From contig JAFRMR010000008.1 of NCBI GenBank assembly GCA_017430535.1, positions 40,462-104,461 on the forward strand: a DNA stretch of 64,000 nt. The letters run 5' to 3'. Shown here one piece after another: positions 7,729 to 15,907 of the stretch. The translations under genes were made by a program, and so were the position numbers. The notes beneath the pieces are model-generated. The model saw only the letters and a program-made list of their open reading frames with translations, was not told where the DNA came from and ran no database searches. This DNA comes from Clostridia bacterium. Lineage in GTDB: Bacteria > Bacillota > Clostridia > Oscillospirales > Acutalibacteraceae. Each line of letters begins with the position of its first letter. The first letter of the stretch is position 1.

Positions 7729-9969
7729 TTACATAGACTGATGGAATGTGCGGGCAACAACCTCTTCCTGCTTGTCTCTTGTAAGCTTGTTGAAGTTTAC
7801 TGCATAGCCGGAAACCCTTATGGTAAGCGAGGGGTAAAGGGTGGGGTCGTTCATGGCCGCAATCAGTTTCTCTCTGTTGAGCACGTTCACATTAAGGTGA
7901 TGGGCGTCCTGCTCAAAATAGCCGTCCAGCATGGTAACAAGGTTGCTTACCCTGTTTTCATCATTTTTGCCCAGTGCCTCCGGTGTGATGGAGAAGGTGT
8001 TTGAAATACCGTCGCGGCAGCAGTCGTAGCTGAGCTTTGCCACTGAATTTAGGGATGAAAGGGCGCCCTCACAGTCTCTGCCGTGCATGGGGTTTGCGCC
8101 GGGGGCAAAGGGCTCCCCGGCTTTTCTGCCGTCCGGCGTTGAGCCGGTTTTTCTGCCGTACATAACATTTGAGGTAATTGTAAGTATGGAAAGGGTGTGC
8201 TTTGCGCCCCTGTAAGCCGGGGTTTTGCAGAGCTCTTTATAGAAATATTCAACTATATCCTTGCCTATAAGGTCAACCCTGTCATCATCGTTGCCGTATT
8301 TCGGGAAGTCGCCTTTTATCTCAAAATCGCATATAATGCCTCTCTCATCCTTAATCGGCGTTACCTTGGCGTATTTGATTGCGGAAAGGGAATCAGCTAC
8401 CACCGAGAAACCGGAAACGCCGAAAGCCATAAGCCGCTCCACATCCGTATCGTGCAGGGCCATCATAAGCCTTTCATAGGCGTATTTATCGTGCATGTAG
8501 TGGATAACATTCATTGTGTTCACATAAAGCTTCGCCATCCACTTGAGGTATTTTTTGTATGCCTTGTAAACCTCATCAAAATCCAGCACACCGTCGCCGA
8601 AGCAGGGGCCCTCCGGGGCAATCTGGTCCCCGGCAATTTCATCCTTACCTCCGTTGAGCGCCATAAGCAGCACCTTGGCAAGGTTGCACCTTGCGCCGAA
8701 AAACTGCATCTGCTTGCCCATTTTCATTGCGGAAACACAGCAGGCTATGGCGTAGTCGTCGCCGTACATACGCCTCATGATATCGTCGTTTTCATACTGG
8801 ATTGAATCTGTATCTATGCTTACCTTTGCGCAGAATTTCTTGAAGGGCTCCGGCAGCTTTTCGCTCCAGAGTACCGTAATATTGGGCTCTGCGGAGGAGC
8901 CCAAGTTATAAAGGGTCTGCAGCACGCGGTAGCAGGTTTTTGTTACCATGTGTTTGCCCTCTCCCGTAACACCCGCAAGGGCAAGGGTAACCCACACCGG
9001 GTCCCCGGCAAACACATCGTTGTATTCCGGAGTTCTCAGATGCCTTACAAGGCGGAGCTTGATAACCAGGTCATCAATCAGCTCCTGAGCCCTGGATTCC
9101 GTGATTTTACCTTCTCTCAGGTCTCTCTCAATATAAATATCCATAAACTCGGATATTCTGCCTATAGAGTTGGCGGCGCCGTTCTGCTCCTTCACCGCCC
9201 CCAGATAGCCGAAATAAAGCCACTGCACCGCCTCAAAGGCGTTGGTTGCGGGGCCCGAAATATCGTAACCGTAGCTTAAAGCCAGGCACTTGAGCTGGTT
9301 CATGAACTCTATCTGCTTTGAAAGGTCCTCAAGCAGGTGGATTGTTTCCTCATCCAGCCAGTCCTTTTCACCTATCTCTTCTTTATCCTTCTTCTTCTGC
9401 TCAATAAGGAAATCCATGCCGTAAAGGGCAATGCGGCGGTAGTCGCCTATAATTCTGCCCCTTGCGTAGGCATCGGGCAGGCCTGTGAGTATGCCTGCGT
9501 GCCTCGCCTTTTTCATAGTATCCGTATAGGCGCGGAAAACACCTGTGTTGTGGGTGGTTCTGTAGGTGAATTCATCCTTTATTTTTTCGGAAATCTCGTA
9601 GCCGTAGGCGTTGCAGGCCTGTATGGAGTTCCTTATGCCCGCAAAGGGAGAAACGCCTCTTTTAAGGGGCTCGTCTGTCTGCAGGCCTACTATTATATCC
9701 GTATCCTTATCCACCACATAGCCGGGGTCGTGGGAGAGTATGGTTATAACCTTGCTTGTATCCACATCCAGCACGCCGCCCTTCTGGTTTTCGGCAATGA
9801 GCAGTTCTTTTACCCTCTTCATTTCCTTTTCCGTTCTCTCTGTGGGTCCCTCAAGGAATGAGCTGTCGCCGTCATAGGGGGTGTAGTTCATCTTTATAAA
9901 GTTTGATACATTGATGCTGTCGCACCAGATTCCTTCTTTGAAATCTCTCCAGGCGTTCTGATTGTTCAT
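7729..9969 (-). CDS. pflB: Formate C-acetyltransferase (PflB)
   Basis: Non-oxidative cleavage of pyruvate with CoA to acetyl-CoA and formate, the central anaerobic pyruvate reaction and a source of one-carbon units. The 746-aa protein has the adjacent catalytic cysteines in the I-A-C-C-V-S-A-M segment and the glycyl radical loop R-V-S-G-Y-A-V at residues 718-724 (Gly721). The ATG overlaps the TGA of the DUF134 gene as ATGA, with its GGGAGG ribosome site inside that gene, so translation is probably coupled. Confidence 0.97.
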   Translation of the reverse strand: MNNQNAWRDFKEGIWCDSINVSNFIKMNYTPYDGDSSFLEGPTERTEKEMKRVKELLIAENQKGGVLDVDTSKVITILSHDPGYVVDKDTDIIVGLQTDEPLKRGVSPFAGIRNSIQACNAYGYEISEKIKDEFTYRTTHNTGVFRAYTDTMKKARHAGILTGLPDAYARGRIIGDYRRIALYGMDFLIEQKKKDKEEIGEKDWLDEETIHLLEDLSKQIEFMNQLKCLALSYGYDISGPATNAFEAVQWLYFGYLGAVKEQNGAANSIGRISEFMDIYIERDLREGKITESRAQELIDDLVIKLRLVRHLRTPEYNDVFAGDPVWVTLALAGVTGEGKHMVTKTCYRVLQTLYNLGSSAEPNITVLWSEKLPEPFKKFCAKVSIDTDSIQYENDDIMRRMYGDDYAIACCVSAMKMGKQMQFFGARCNLAKVLLMALNGGKDEIAGDQIAPEGPCFGDGVLDFDEVYKAYKKYLKWMAKLYVNTMNVIHYMHDKYAYERLMMALHDTDVERLMAFGVSGFSVVADSLSAIKYAKVTPIKDERGIICDFEIKGDFPKYGNDDDRVDLIGKDIVEYFYKELCKTPAYRGAKHTLSILTITSNVMYGRKTGSTPDGRKAGEPFAPGANPMHGRDCEGALSSLNSVAKLSYDCCRDGISNTFSITPEALGKNDENRVSNLVTMLDGYFEQDAHHLNVNVLNREKLIAAMNDPTLYPSLTIRVSGYAVNFNKLTRDKQEEVVARTFHQSM

Positions 9970-10346
9970 TTTACTGCCTCCCGATTATCGTTTGCTTTTT
10001 GGCATCTGCCGCATTCACCGCAGTCATTCTGCCCGCACTTACCGCAACATATTGTGTGGTACCTGCACATTTCCACATCGCCGCCGTGAAAATTTATGGC
10101 CTTGCCGTAGATTATTGCTTCCGCAATTTTGTTCCTTGCGCTTTCGTAAATATTTGTCACCGTGGAGCGGGCCACGCACATCTGCTTTGCGCATTCCTGC
10201 TGGCTGTAGCCCAGCTTGTCAATAAGCCGGAACGCTTCATATTCATCAAAAGTCAGGTCTATGGTCTCAGCGTAAGTCCCGAAGGGGCGAAAGCCAATCA
10301 CCCCGGGATAGCTGCAGATAATTCTCGGTTTTTTAGGCCTTGCCAT
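9966..10346 (-). CDS. DUF134 family putative DNA-binding regulator
   Basis: Small 126-aa protein. It starts M-A-R-P-K-K-P-R, the typical DUF134 N-terminus, followed by a sigma-70 region-4-like helix-turn-helix ([12 protein letters not shown] with V-A-R-S-T-V-T). The C-terminus is cysteine-rich (residues 94-112, eight cysteines), which could hold a metal or Fe-S centre and act as a redox sensor. The ATG at 10346 with GGAGGAG upstream is chosen over an in-frame start 60 bases earlier. It is translationally coupled to pflB and may control the pfl genes; the function is inferred. Confidence 0.85.
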   Translation of the reverse strand: MARPKKPRIICSYPGVIGFRPFGTYAETIDLTFDEYEAFRLIDKLGYSQQECAKQMCVARSTVTNIYESARNKIAEAIIYGKAINFHGGDVEMCRYHTICCGKCGQNDCGECGRCQKANDNREAVK

Positions 10347-10384
10347 GGCTCTCCTCCGCAGTATTATTCTATAATTCATTATCA

Positions 10385-10417
10385 AGTATACACAGGTTAT
10401 TGGCATATGTCAATAAC
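10385..10417 (-). promoter_or_regulatory. pfl operon promoter overlapped by a 22-bp palindromic operator
   Basis: Minus-strand TTGACA (10413-10408), 17-base spacer, TATACT (10390-10385). A near-perfect palindrome at 10396-10417 (arms GTTATTG and CAATAAC around an 8-base CATATG-centred core with one asymmetric pair) covers the -35 box. Binding there should block polymerase. The DUF134 protein is the obvious candidate binder; Rex- or FNR-type regulators are alternatives. Confidence 0.72.
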
Positions 10418-10439
10418 TATATGTTGTGTTTTTAATATT

Positions 10440-10580
10440 TGTAACAATAACCAATAAAAAGCATATTTAGGTATTAGGATTTAGGAATTAGGACTTAGGT
10501 AAATATGCGTGAGCATAGTATATAGGAGCGCAGCGACCCGGACTTATCCCTTATTACTTCTTACTTTTTTATATTGCGCA
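10440..10580. repeat. Short degenerate TTAGG-type direct repeats in a gene-poor stretch
   Basis: Between 10468 and 10500 the sequence runs as variants of ATTAGG/TTTAGG/CTTAGG about every 7 bases. It is followed by GC-rich GGAGCGCAGCGACCCGG and then a run of TTATT/CTTATTACTTCTTAC. No credible gene lies here. A similar short array is found at 47892-47915. It could be a relic of a small dispersed element; no terminal repeats are clear. Confidence 0.45.
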
Positions 10581-10582
10581 TG

Positions 10583-10610
10583 AAAAAAGACGGCTTCCGC
10601 CGTCTTTTTT
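10583..10610 (-). terminator. Terminator of the sugar-metabolism operon
   Basis: AAAAAAGACGGC and GCCGTCTTTTTT form a 12-bp stem with a TTCC loop, just downstream of the P-loop kinase gene. T-runs are present on both strands. Confidence 0.85.
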
Positions 10611-10619
10611 CTTCTTATG

Positions 10620-11183
10620 TCAGTCAAGTTTTGCTTTCAGGTAGTTTTCATAAAAATCTTTTACTCCGGCGTAGAAATCATCTACAGTGCCGTCGTTGAG
10701 CATTTTGTAGTCCGCCATCTTTTCGCTCTCGCTGGTGTGGAAAATCTCCTCCTCGTGCAGGTCGTTCTCGCGGAGCTTCTCAACGCTCTTGCCGTCTCTC
10801 TCGGAGCCCCTTGCAAGCATACGCTGGTATCTTACCTCGTCATCGCTTATCACAACATCAACCAGCACAAACTTGTCGCCGAAAGCTTTTTTGAATACCT
10901 CAATATCCGAGGGGGGACGGATGCCGGAAACAAGGAAGTTGGGGCTGTCGGATTCCTTGATTTTTTTAACAATCATTTCGGGGAAAAAGGTCTGCCCGTT
11001 TTCCGACATATATTTTTTGGATGTGGCGTGCAGGTTGTCCCTTGTCAGCTCAAGGCCGTCCTTTGCGGCAAGCTCCCTTACCACATCGCCTATGGAAATC
11101 ATGGGGAAATCATAGGTCTTTGCAACATACTCAAGGAAAAAATCTTTTCCCGTTCCGTTTTTGCCTACAGCGGCTAATACCAT
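10620..11183 (-). CDS. P-loop nucleotide kinase-like protein
   Basis: 187-aa protein with a Walker A loop near the N-terminus (A-A-V-G-K-N-G-T-G-K-D, residues 4-14). The overall look is of the AAA_17/18, dephospho-CoA kinase or adenylate-kinase-like group: a D-x-V-R-E-L NMP-binding-like segment, and R-Y-Q-R-M-L-A-R-G as a possible lid arginine cluster. The natural substrate cannot be named. The ribosome site CGGAGGTAG is strong. It is the third gene of an operon after a Gfo/Idh dehydrogenase and a sugar isomerase-like protein, 16 bases downstream of the former. Confidence 0.75.
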   Translation of the reverse strand: MVLAAVGKNGTGKDFFLEYVAKTYDFPMISIGDVVRELAAKDGLELTRDNLHATSKKYMSENGQTFFPEMIVKKIKESDSPNFLVSGIRPPSDIEVFKKAFGDKFVLVDVVISDDEVRYQRMLARGSERDGKSVEKLRENDLHEEEIFHTSESEKMADYKMLNDGTVDDFYAGVKDFYENYLKAKLD

Positions 11184-11199
11184 AATAAATCTACCTCCG

Positions 11200-12342
11200 T
11201 TAAATCTCGGGAATTTCTATTTCAATCTCTCTGCCCAGCTCGGCGGAGCGTGAAATGCCGTCTATAATTGCCTGGTTGTAAAGGATCTGGCTGCTGGGTA
11301 CCGGAGGCTCGCCGCCCTCCTTGACCGCATCGCAGAATGAGCGGATTTTAATATCAAAGCAGTCCGCATCATTTTCCTTTTCGGGTATAACCGTTTCAAT
11401 CTGCTCGCCGGCTATCTCGTGGTAAATTACCAGCGGTCCGCCGATTGAGCCGTTCCAGCACTCTGTGCTGGGCACTCTTACGGAGCCCTTTGTGCCCATG
11501 ATTATTGTATCGCCCGGGGTGTCCAGGTTCATTGCCCAGGCAATTCTGAAGTCAAGGATAATGCCGCCTTCAAGGCGGATGAAGCCTGCGGCGAAGTCAT
11601 CAACGCCGAAAACATCGTGGTGCTCATATTCCGGCGCCTTGCCGAAGAAATCGGATTTATAGCCCGTTACAGTAAGGGGTTTGGGGTAGCCGATTGAGTT
11701 AAGCACCATATCAAGGGAATAGCAGCCTATATCGCCAAGGGCGCCTATGCCTGCGGTCTCCTTCTCAATAAAGGAGGTGCCGAAGGGGGTGGGTATGCCT
11801 CTTCTTCTGCCGCCGCCGGTCTGTATGTAATAGATTCTGCCCAGTTCGCCGCTCTGTACTATTCTCTTGAGCATTTTCATATTTTCATCAAAACGGGGCT
11901 GGAATCCTATTGAAAGAATACCTTTGCTGGCTTTGTCCGCTTTGCAGATTGCCACGGCCTCGTCAAGGGTAACGCACATGGGCTTTTCAAGCAGAACGCT
12001 TACATCGTGCTCAAGGGCGTATATGGTACACTCTGCGTGGGTCGCGTTATAGGTGCATACGCTTACCGCATCGCACATGCCGGAGTCAATAAGCTCCTTG
12101 TGGCTGTGGAAAAATGTGATGTTATCGCCTACATTGTATCTTTTGCAGAAGGCCTCCGCCTTGCCGGGGATAAGATCCGCCAGGGCAACAATCTCAACAT
12201 CGGGGCACTTCTGGTAAGCTTTTACATGCGCCTCGGCAATCCAGCCGGTGCCTATAATGCCTACCTTCAGCTTTTTGCTGTAATCTCTTTCTTTTTCTGC
12301 GGTATGGTCCTCTTTGAAAGCATCAAGAATTGATTCTGCCAT
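11200..12342 (-). CDS. Gfo/Idh/MocA family oxidoreductase
   Basis: NAD(P)-dependent dehydrogenase of sugars, inositols or related compounds. The Rossmann G-x-G-x-x-A motif is in V-G-I-I-G-T-G-W-I-A-E-A-H (about residues 27-39), and the family E-K-P motif is in L-L-E-K-P-M. The 380-aa length is normal. The first 25 residues are a charged extension before the Rossmann strand. It sits between a xylose-isomerase-like TIM-barrel gene and a kinase gene, as is common for catabolic loci handling inositol-like or keto-sugar substrates. The substrate is unknown. Confidence 0.9.
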   Translation of the reverse strand: MAESILDAFKEDHTAEKERDYSKKLKVGIIGTGWIAEAHVKAYQKCPDVEIVALADLIPGKAEAFCKRYNVGDNITFFHSHKELIDSGMCDAVSVCTYNATHAECTIYALEHDVSVLLEKPMCVTLDEAVAICKADKASKGILSIGFQPRFDENMKMLKRIVQSGELGRIYYIQTGGGRRRGIPTPFGTSFIEKETAGIGALGDIGCYSLDMVLNSIGYPKPLTVTGYKSDFFGKAPEYEHHDVFGVDDFAAGFIRLEGGIILDFRIAWAMNLDTPGDTIIMGTKGSVRVPSTECWNGSIGGPLVIYHEIAGEQIETVIPEKENDADCFDIKIRSFCDAVKEGGEPPVPSSQILYNQAIIDGISRSAELGREIEIEIPEI

Positions 12343-12374
12343 AGTTTTTCTCCTTCATTTTTATTTGCAGCTGT

Positions 12375-13196
12375 TTACCAGCCCTGAGTTTTAAGGTATT
12401 CTCTGCCAAGTTTAACCGAGTTAATTCTGCTGTCGCCTTCGGCAGGCTCATCCTGCTCCACAACAACCCATTTTGCTCCCGCTTTTTCGGAAGCGGCAAG
12501 TATTGCGGGCATATCCTGCACACCGTGGCCAACAGGCATAAATGAGAATGTGTTTTCAGCCGCCGCCTCTTCATTATCGTCTATGCCGATAAGCTTGTAA
12601 AGGGGCTTGTCGGATTTGGAGCCTTTAAAATCTTTAAGGTGAACAACAGGGGAGCGGCCGGAATATTTGAGAATATAGCCGGCAGGGTCTTCGCCGCCCA
12701 CTTTCACCCAGCAGGTGTCAAGCTCTGTTTTCAGTAAATCTTCGGGGATTGTATCGTAAAGAATATCAAGGGCATATTTGCCGTCAAGCTTCACAAACTC
12801 AAAATCGTGGTTGTGGTAAAGCAGCTGGATTCCCAGCTTCTTTGCGGCTTCCGCAATTTTTCTTATGCCTGCGATGGTATCGTCAAATCCGGGTGTGCCG
12901 GGTCTGCATTCCTCCGTAAGGTAGGGCACCGCCACATATTTGCAGCCGATTTCCGCATAGTCCGCAAGCACCCCTTCCGGGTCTTCAAGCATATCATAGT
13001 AGGGCACGTGGGCGGAGATGGGTACTATCCCTGTTTCTTCGCAGAATTTTTTGATTTTTGCCGGCTCTTCGCCGAAAAGCCCTGCAAATTCAACGCCGTC
13101 ATAGCCCAGTTCTTTCATCAGCTTTATGGTGCCGTAAAAGTCTTTTTCCATTTCATCTCTCACGGAATAAAGCTGTACTGCTACGGGAAGGCTCAT
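12375..13196 (-). CDS. Sugar phosphate isomerase/epimerase (xylose isomerase-like TIM barrel)
   Basis: 273-aa protein starting M-S-L-P-V-A-V-Q-L-Y-S-V-R-D. The A-V-Q-L-Y-S-V-R-D strand, the Y-H-N-H-D-F-E metal-site region and the late E-Q-D-E segment fit the AP_endonuc_2/IolE-like family of divalent-metal isomerases. The ATG at 13196 follows an AGAGGTG site; an ATG 54 bases upstream is in the promoter region and is rejected. It is the first gene of an operon with the Gfo/Idh enzyme and the P-loop kinase. Confidence 0.88.
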   Translation of the reverse strand: MSLPVAVQLYSVRDEMEKDFYGTIKLMKELGYDGVEFAGLFGEEPAKIKKFCEETGIVPISAHVPYYDMLEDPEGVLADYAEIGCKYVAVPYLTEECRPGTPGFDDTIAGIRKIAEAAKKLGIQLLYHNHDFEFVKLDGKYALDILYDTIPEDLLKTELDTCWVKVGGEDPAGYILKYSGRSPVVHLKDFKGSKSDKPLYKLIGIDDNEEAAAENTFSFMPVGHGVQDMPAILAASEKAGAKWVVVEQDEPAEGDSRINSVKLGREYLKTQGW

Positions 13197-13228
13197 AACT
13201 GTCACCTCTTTCTGAAAATCTACCATAT

Positions 13229-13257
13229 ATTGTATCACACGCAGTTGCAATATACAA
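13229..13257 (-). promoter_or_regulatory. Promoter of the isomerase/dehydrogenase/kinase operon
   Basis: TTGTAT at 13257-13252 and TACAAT at 13234-13229, spacer 17 bases, about 35 bases before the ATG at 13196. Confidence 0.65.
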
Positions 13258-13310
13258 GGAAAATATTATAATAAACGGGCGGATATTTATATCCCTTTAA
13301 ATAAAATGTT

Positions 13311-13339
13311 TTGACTAAAATGCCCCCGGGTGATAGAAT
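13311..13339 (+). promoter_or_regulatory. Promoter of cysK-mnmA
   Basis: TTGACT (13311-13316), 17-base spacer, TAGAAT (13334-13339), about 30 bases before the cysK start. Confidence 0.75.
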
Positions 13340-13369
13340 ATATTAGTATTGAAAATAAGGAGATTTATT

Positions 13370-14296
13370 ATGATATACAAATCCGTTGACGAGCTTATAG
13401 GCGGCACACCGCTGCTGGAGCTGTGCAATATTGAAAAATCCGAGGGTCTCGGGGCAAATATCCTTGCAAAGCTTGAGTACCTGAACCCTGCAGGTTCTGT
13501 CAAAGACAGAGTCGCCCTTTCAATGATAAACGATGCCGAGGAAAAGGGCATACTTAAAGAGGGCTCCGTTATTATTGAGCCCACCAGCGGCAACACCGGT
13601 ATCGGCCTTGCCGCCGTAGCCGTCGCCAGGGGCTATGAGGTTATAATAGTTATGCCGGATTCCATGTCCGCCGAGCGCCGGGTGCTTATGAAGGCCTACG
13701 GCGCAAAGCTGGTGCTCACCCCCGGCTGCGAAGGTATGTCCGGCGCCATTGAGCAGGCGGAAAAGCTGCACTCCGAAATCCCCGGCAGCATTGTTGCGGG
13801 CCAGTTTGTAAACCCTGCAAACCCCAAAGCCCACTATGAAACAACAGGCCCCGAAATCTGGAAAGATACAGAGGGTAAGGTTGATATATTTGTGGCGGGC
13901 GCAGGCACAGGCGGCACTTTAACCGGTACAGGCAGGTTCCTTAAAGAAAAGAACCCGGCAGTCAGAATCATCGCTGTTGAGCCCTCCGGCTCGCCGGTAT
14001 TATCCGGCGGCAAAGCGGGCCCCCACGGCCTGCAGGGCATAGGCGCAGGCTTTGTGCCCGAGGTGCTTGATACCGGCATAATTGATGAAATAATAACCGT
14101 TACCGATGAGCAGGCATACTCTGCCGGCAGGCAGCTTGGCAAAACCGAGGGGGTGCTCTGCGGTATTTCCTCCGGCGCCGCTCTTTTTGCCGCTGTTGAG
14201 GTTGCAAAAAGGCCGGAAAACGCAGGTAAAAATATCGTGGTGCTTCTGCCCGATACAGGTGACAGATACCTTTCCACCCCCATTTTTGCTGAATAA
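13370..14296 (+). CDS. cysK: Cysteine synthase A (O-acetylserine sulfhydrylase)
   Basis: PLP enzyme that makes cysteine from O-acetylserine and sulfide. The 308-aa protein begins M-I-Y-K-S-V-D-E-L-I-G-G-T-P-L. The PLP lysine is in N-P-A-G-S-V-K-D-R-V-A, the substrate loop is S-G-N-T-G-I-G-L-A, and the phosphate cup is G-A-G-T-G-G-T-L-T-G. The ATG at 13370 sits 6 bases after AAGGAGA; an upstream in-frame ATG at 13349 lies in the promoter and is rejected. It is followed 12 bases later by mnmA, pairing cysteine supply with a cysteine-derived tRNA thiolation. Confidence 0.96.
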   Translation: MIYKSVDELIGGTPLLELCNIEKSEGLGANILAKLEYLNPAGSVKDRVALSMINDAEEKGILKEGSVIIEPTSGNTGIGLAAVAVARGYEVIIVMPDSMSAERRVLMKAYGAKLVLTPGCEGMSGAIEQAEKLHSEIPGSIVAGQFVNPANPKAHYETTGPEIWKDTEGKVDIFVAGAGTGGTLTGTGRFLKEKNPAVRIIAVEPSGSPVLSGGKAGPHGLQGIGAGFVPEVLDTGIIDEIITVTDEQAYSAGRQLGKTEGVLCGISSGAALFAAVEVAKRPENAGKNIVVLLPDTGDRYLSTPIFAE

Positions 14297-14308
14297 GAAG
14301 GTGAATTG

Positions 14309-15376
14309 ATGGCTGAAAAAGCCCTTATAGCCATGAGCGGCGGCGTTGACTCAAGCGTTGCGGCCTTCGTTATGAAAGAGGCGGGCTTTGAGTGCACCGG
14401 CTGCACAATGAAGCTGTTTGATAAATACAATAATGATGAGCCTTCCGGCAAAACCTGCTGCTCCCTTGATGATGTGGAGGATGCCCGCCGGGTTGCCTCC
14501 GGCCTCGGCATACCCTATTATGTTTTTGATTTCAGAGAAGGCTTCAGGGAAAATGTAATTGACCGCTTTATTGAGGCCTATAAAAACGGCATCACCCCCA
14601 ACCCCTGTATTGACTGCAACAGGTATATGAAATTTGACGGCCTTTACCGCAGGGCAAAGGAGCTGGGCTGTGATTATATAGTTACCGGCCACTACGCCCG
14701 CATAGAAAAAGAGGGCGGCAGATATATCCTGAAAAAAGCTCTGGACCCTGCCAAGGACCAGAGCTATGTGCTGTATTTCTTCACCCAGGAGCAGCTTGCC
14801 CACACAATGTTTCCTCTGGGTGAAATGAATAAAACCGAAACCCGCAGAATTGCGCTGGAAAACGGCTTTGTAAACGCCGCGAAGCCGGACAGCCAGGATA
14901 TCTGCTTTGTGCCGGACGGAGACTATGCCGGAGTAATAAAAGAATATACCGGCTATGTGCCCGAGGAGGGGGATTTCATTGACCTCGAGGGCAAACCCAT
15001 GGGCAGGCACAAGGGTATAATCCACTACACCATAGGCCAGCGTAAGGGACTGGGTGTCACCTTCGGCGAGCCGAAATATGTTTGCCGTATTGATGCTCTT
15101 AACAATACCGTTACCCTCGGAAATAATGAGGATTTATTTGAAAAAGAAGTCAGGGTTAAGGATATAAACTGGATTTCCGGGGAAACTCCCGCACAGGAAT
15201 TCAGGTGCAGCGCAAAAATCAGGTATAACCAGAAGGAACAGCCCGCGGCTGTCATACCGAACGGCGATACTGCCCTTATAATCTTTGATGAACCTCAGAG
15301 GGCAATCACCCCGGGCCAGAAAGCCGTAATGTATATGGGCGATACCGTCCTCGGCGGCGGAACAATTTACAGGTAA
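14309..15376 (+). CDS. mnmA: tRNA-specific 2-thiouridylase (MnmA)
   Basis: Installs sulfur at U34 of Lys, Glu and Gln tRNAs. The 355-aa protein has the PP-loop A-M-S-G-G-V-D-S-S near residues 8-16, catalytic Cys100 in N-P-C-I-D-C and Cys199 in D-S-Q-D-I-C-F, all at the usual spacing. The ATG at 14309 follows an AAGGTG site; an in-frame TTG three bases earlier is rejected. It is co-transcribed with cysK and ends at a good terminator. Confidence 0.96.
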   Translation: MAEKALIAMSGGVDSSVAAFVMKEAGFECTGCTMKLFDKYNNDEPSGKTCCSLDDVEDARRVASGLGIPYYVFDFREGFRENVIDRFIEAYKNGITPNPCIDCNRYMKFDGLYRRAKELGCDYIVTGHYARIEKEGGRYILKKALDPAKDQSYVLYFFTQEQLAHTMFPLGEMNKTETRRIALENGFVNAAKPDSQDICFVPDGDYAGVIKEYTGYVPEEGDFIDLEGKPMGRHKGIIHYTIGQRKGLGVTFGEPKYVCRIDALNNTVTLGNNEDLFEKEVRVKDINWISGETPAQEFRCSAKIRYNQKEQPAAVIPNGDTALIIFDEPQRAITPGQKAVMYMGDTVLGGGTIYR

Positions 15377-15378
15377 CA

Positions 15379-15408
15379 AAAAGGACTTCCCCTTTGGGAA
15401 GTCCTTTT
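15379..15408 (+). terminator. Terminator after mnmA
   Basis: AAAAGGACTTCCC/GGGAAGTCCTTTT 13-bp stem with a four-base loop. It lies between convergent genes and can serve both strands. Confidence 0.85.
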
Positions 15409-15413
15409 ACATA

Positions 15414-15905
15414 TTACGCAGTAAAGTTGTCAAATGCGCTGTGTATTTCTTTTGTATTATCCGCAACAATCAGCACCGCGAAACTGTCTTTTGTAAAGAT
15501 ATCCGCATTGTTCAGCTTCGGTACTTCTTTTGGTCCGTAGGTGCTGTAAAGGGATATCCTGTAATCCACATGTTTTTTGAGCATATCCCTTACCTGAGTA
15601 AGGTAAGCAGCGTCTTTTACCCGTATCACAACAATTTCATCTGCGCTTACGCTGCCGTCCTGTGCGTAGGATATAAAGAATGAATCAATCTTTGAGTAGT
15701 CCGTTTCGGCAACATTTGACAGCAGCTCCTCGGCGTTGCTGTCCTCCGAGCTTGCGTATGCCATATCTTCAAGGCTCCCCGCGGAGGTCATGGCTTTACT
15801 CAGGTCATACATACTTATTTCTTTGTATTCCCCGGTTTTTCCGCAGGCGGTGAATATTGCGGTCACCGCCAGAATCAGGGCGCTTATTTTATTTATCTTT
15901 TTCAT
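15414..15905 (-). CDS. DUF4358 family lipoprotein
   Basis: 163-aa protein with a lipoprotein signal: M-K-K-I-N-K, a hydrophobic stretch, then a lipobox ending T-A-C-G at Cys21. The body has no catalytic motif I recognise and resembles the clostridial DUF4358 family. It lies two bases after the transglutaminase-like gene, so the two surface-exposed proteins are probably made together. Confidence 0.8.
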   Translation of the reverse strand: MKKINKISALILAVTAIFTACGKTGEYKEISMYDLSKAMTSAGSLEDMAYASSEDSNAEELLSNVAETDYSKIDSFFISYAQDGSVSADEIVVIRVKDAAYLTQVRDMLKKHVDYRISLYSTYGPKEVPKLNNADIFTKDSFAVLIVADNTKEIHSAFDNFTA

Positions 15906-15907
15906 TA

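Noticed and set aside
7713-7760. Longer N-terminus for PflA
   Set aside because: It would overlap pflB and adds residues not typical of the family; the start at 7712 gives a normal 240-aa protein.
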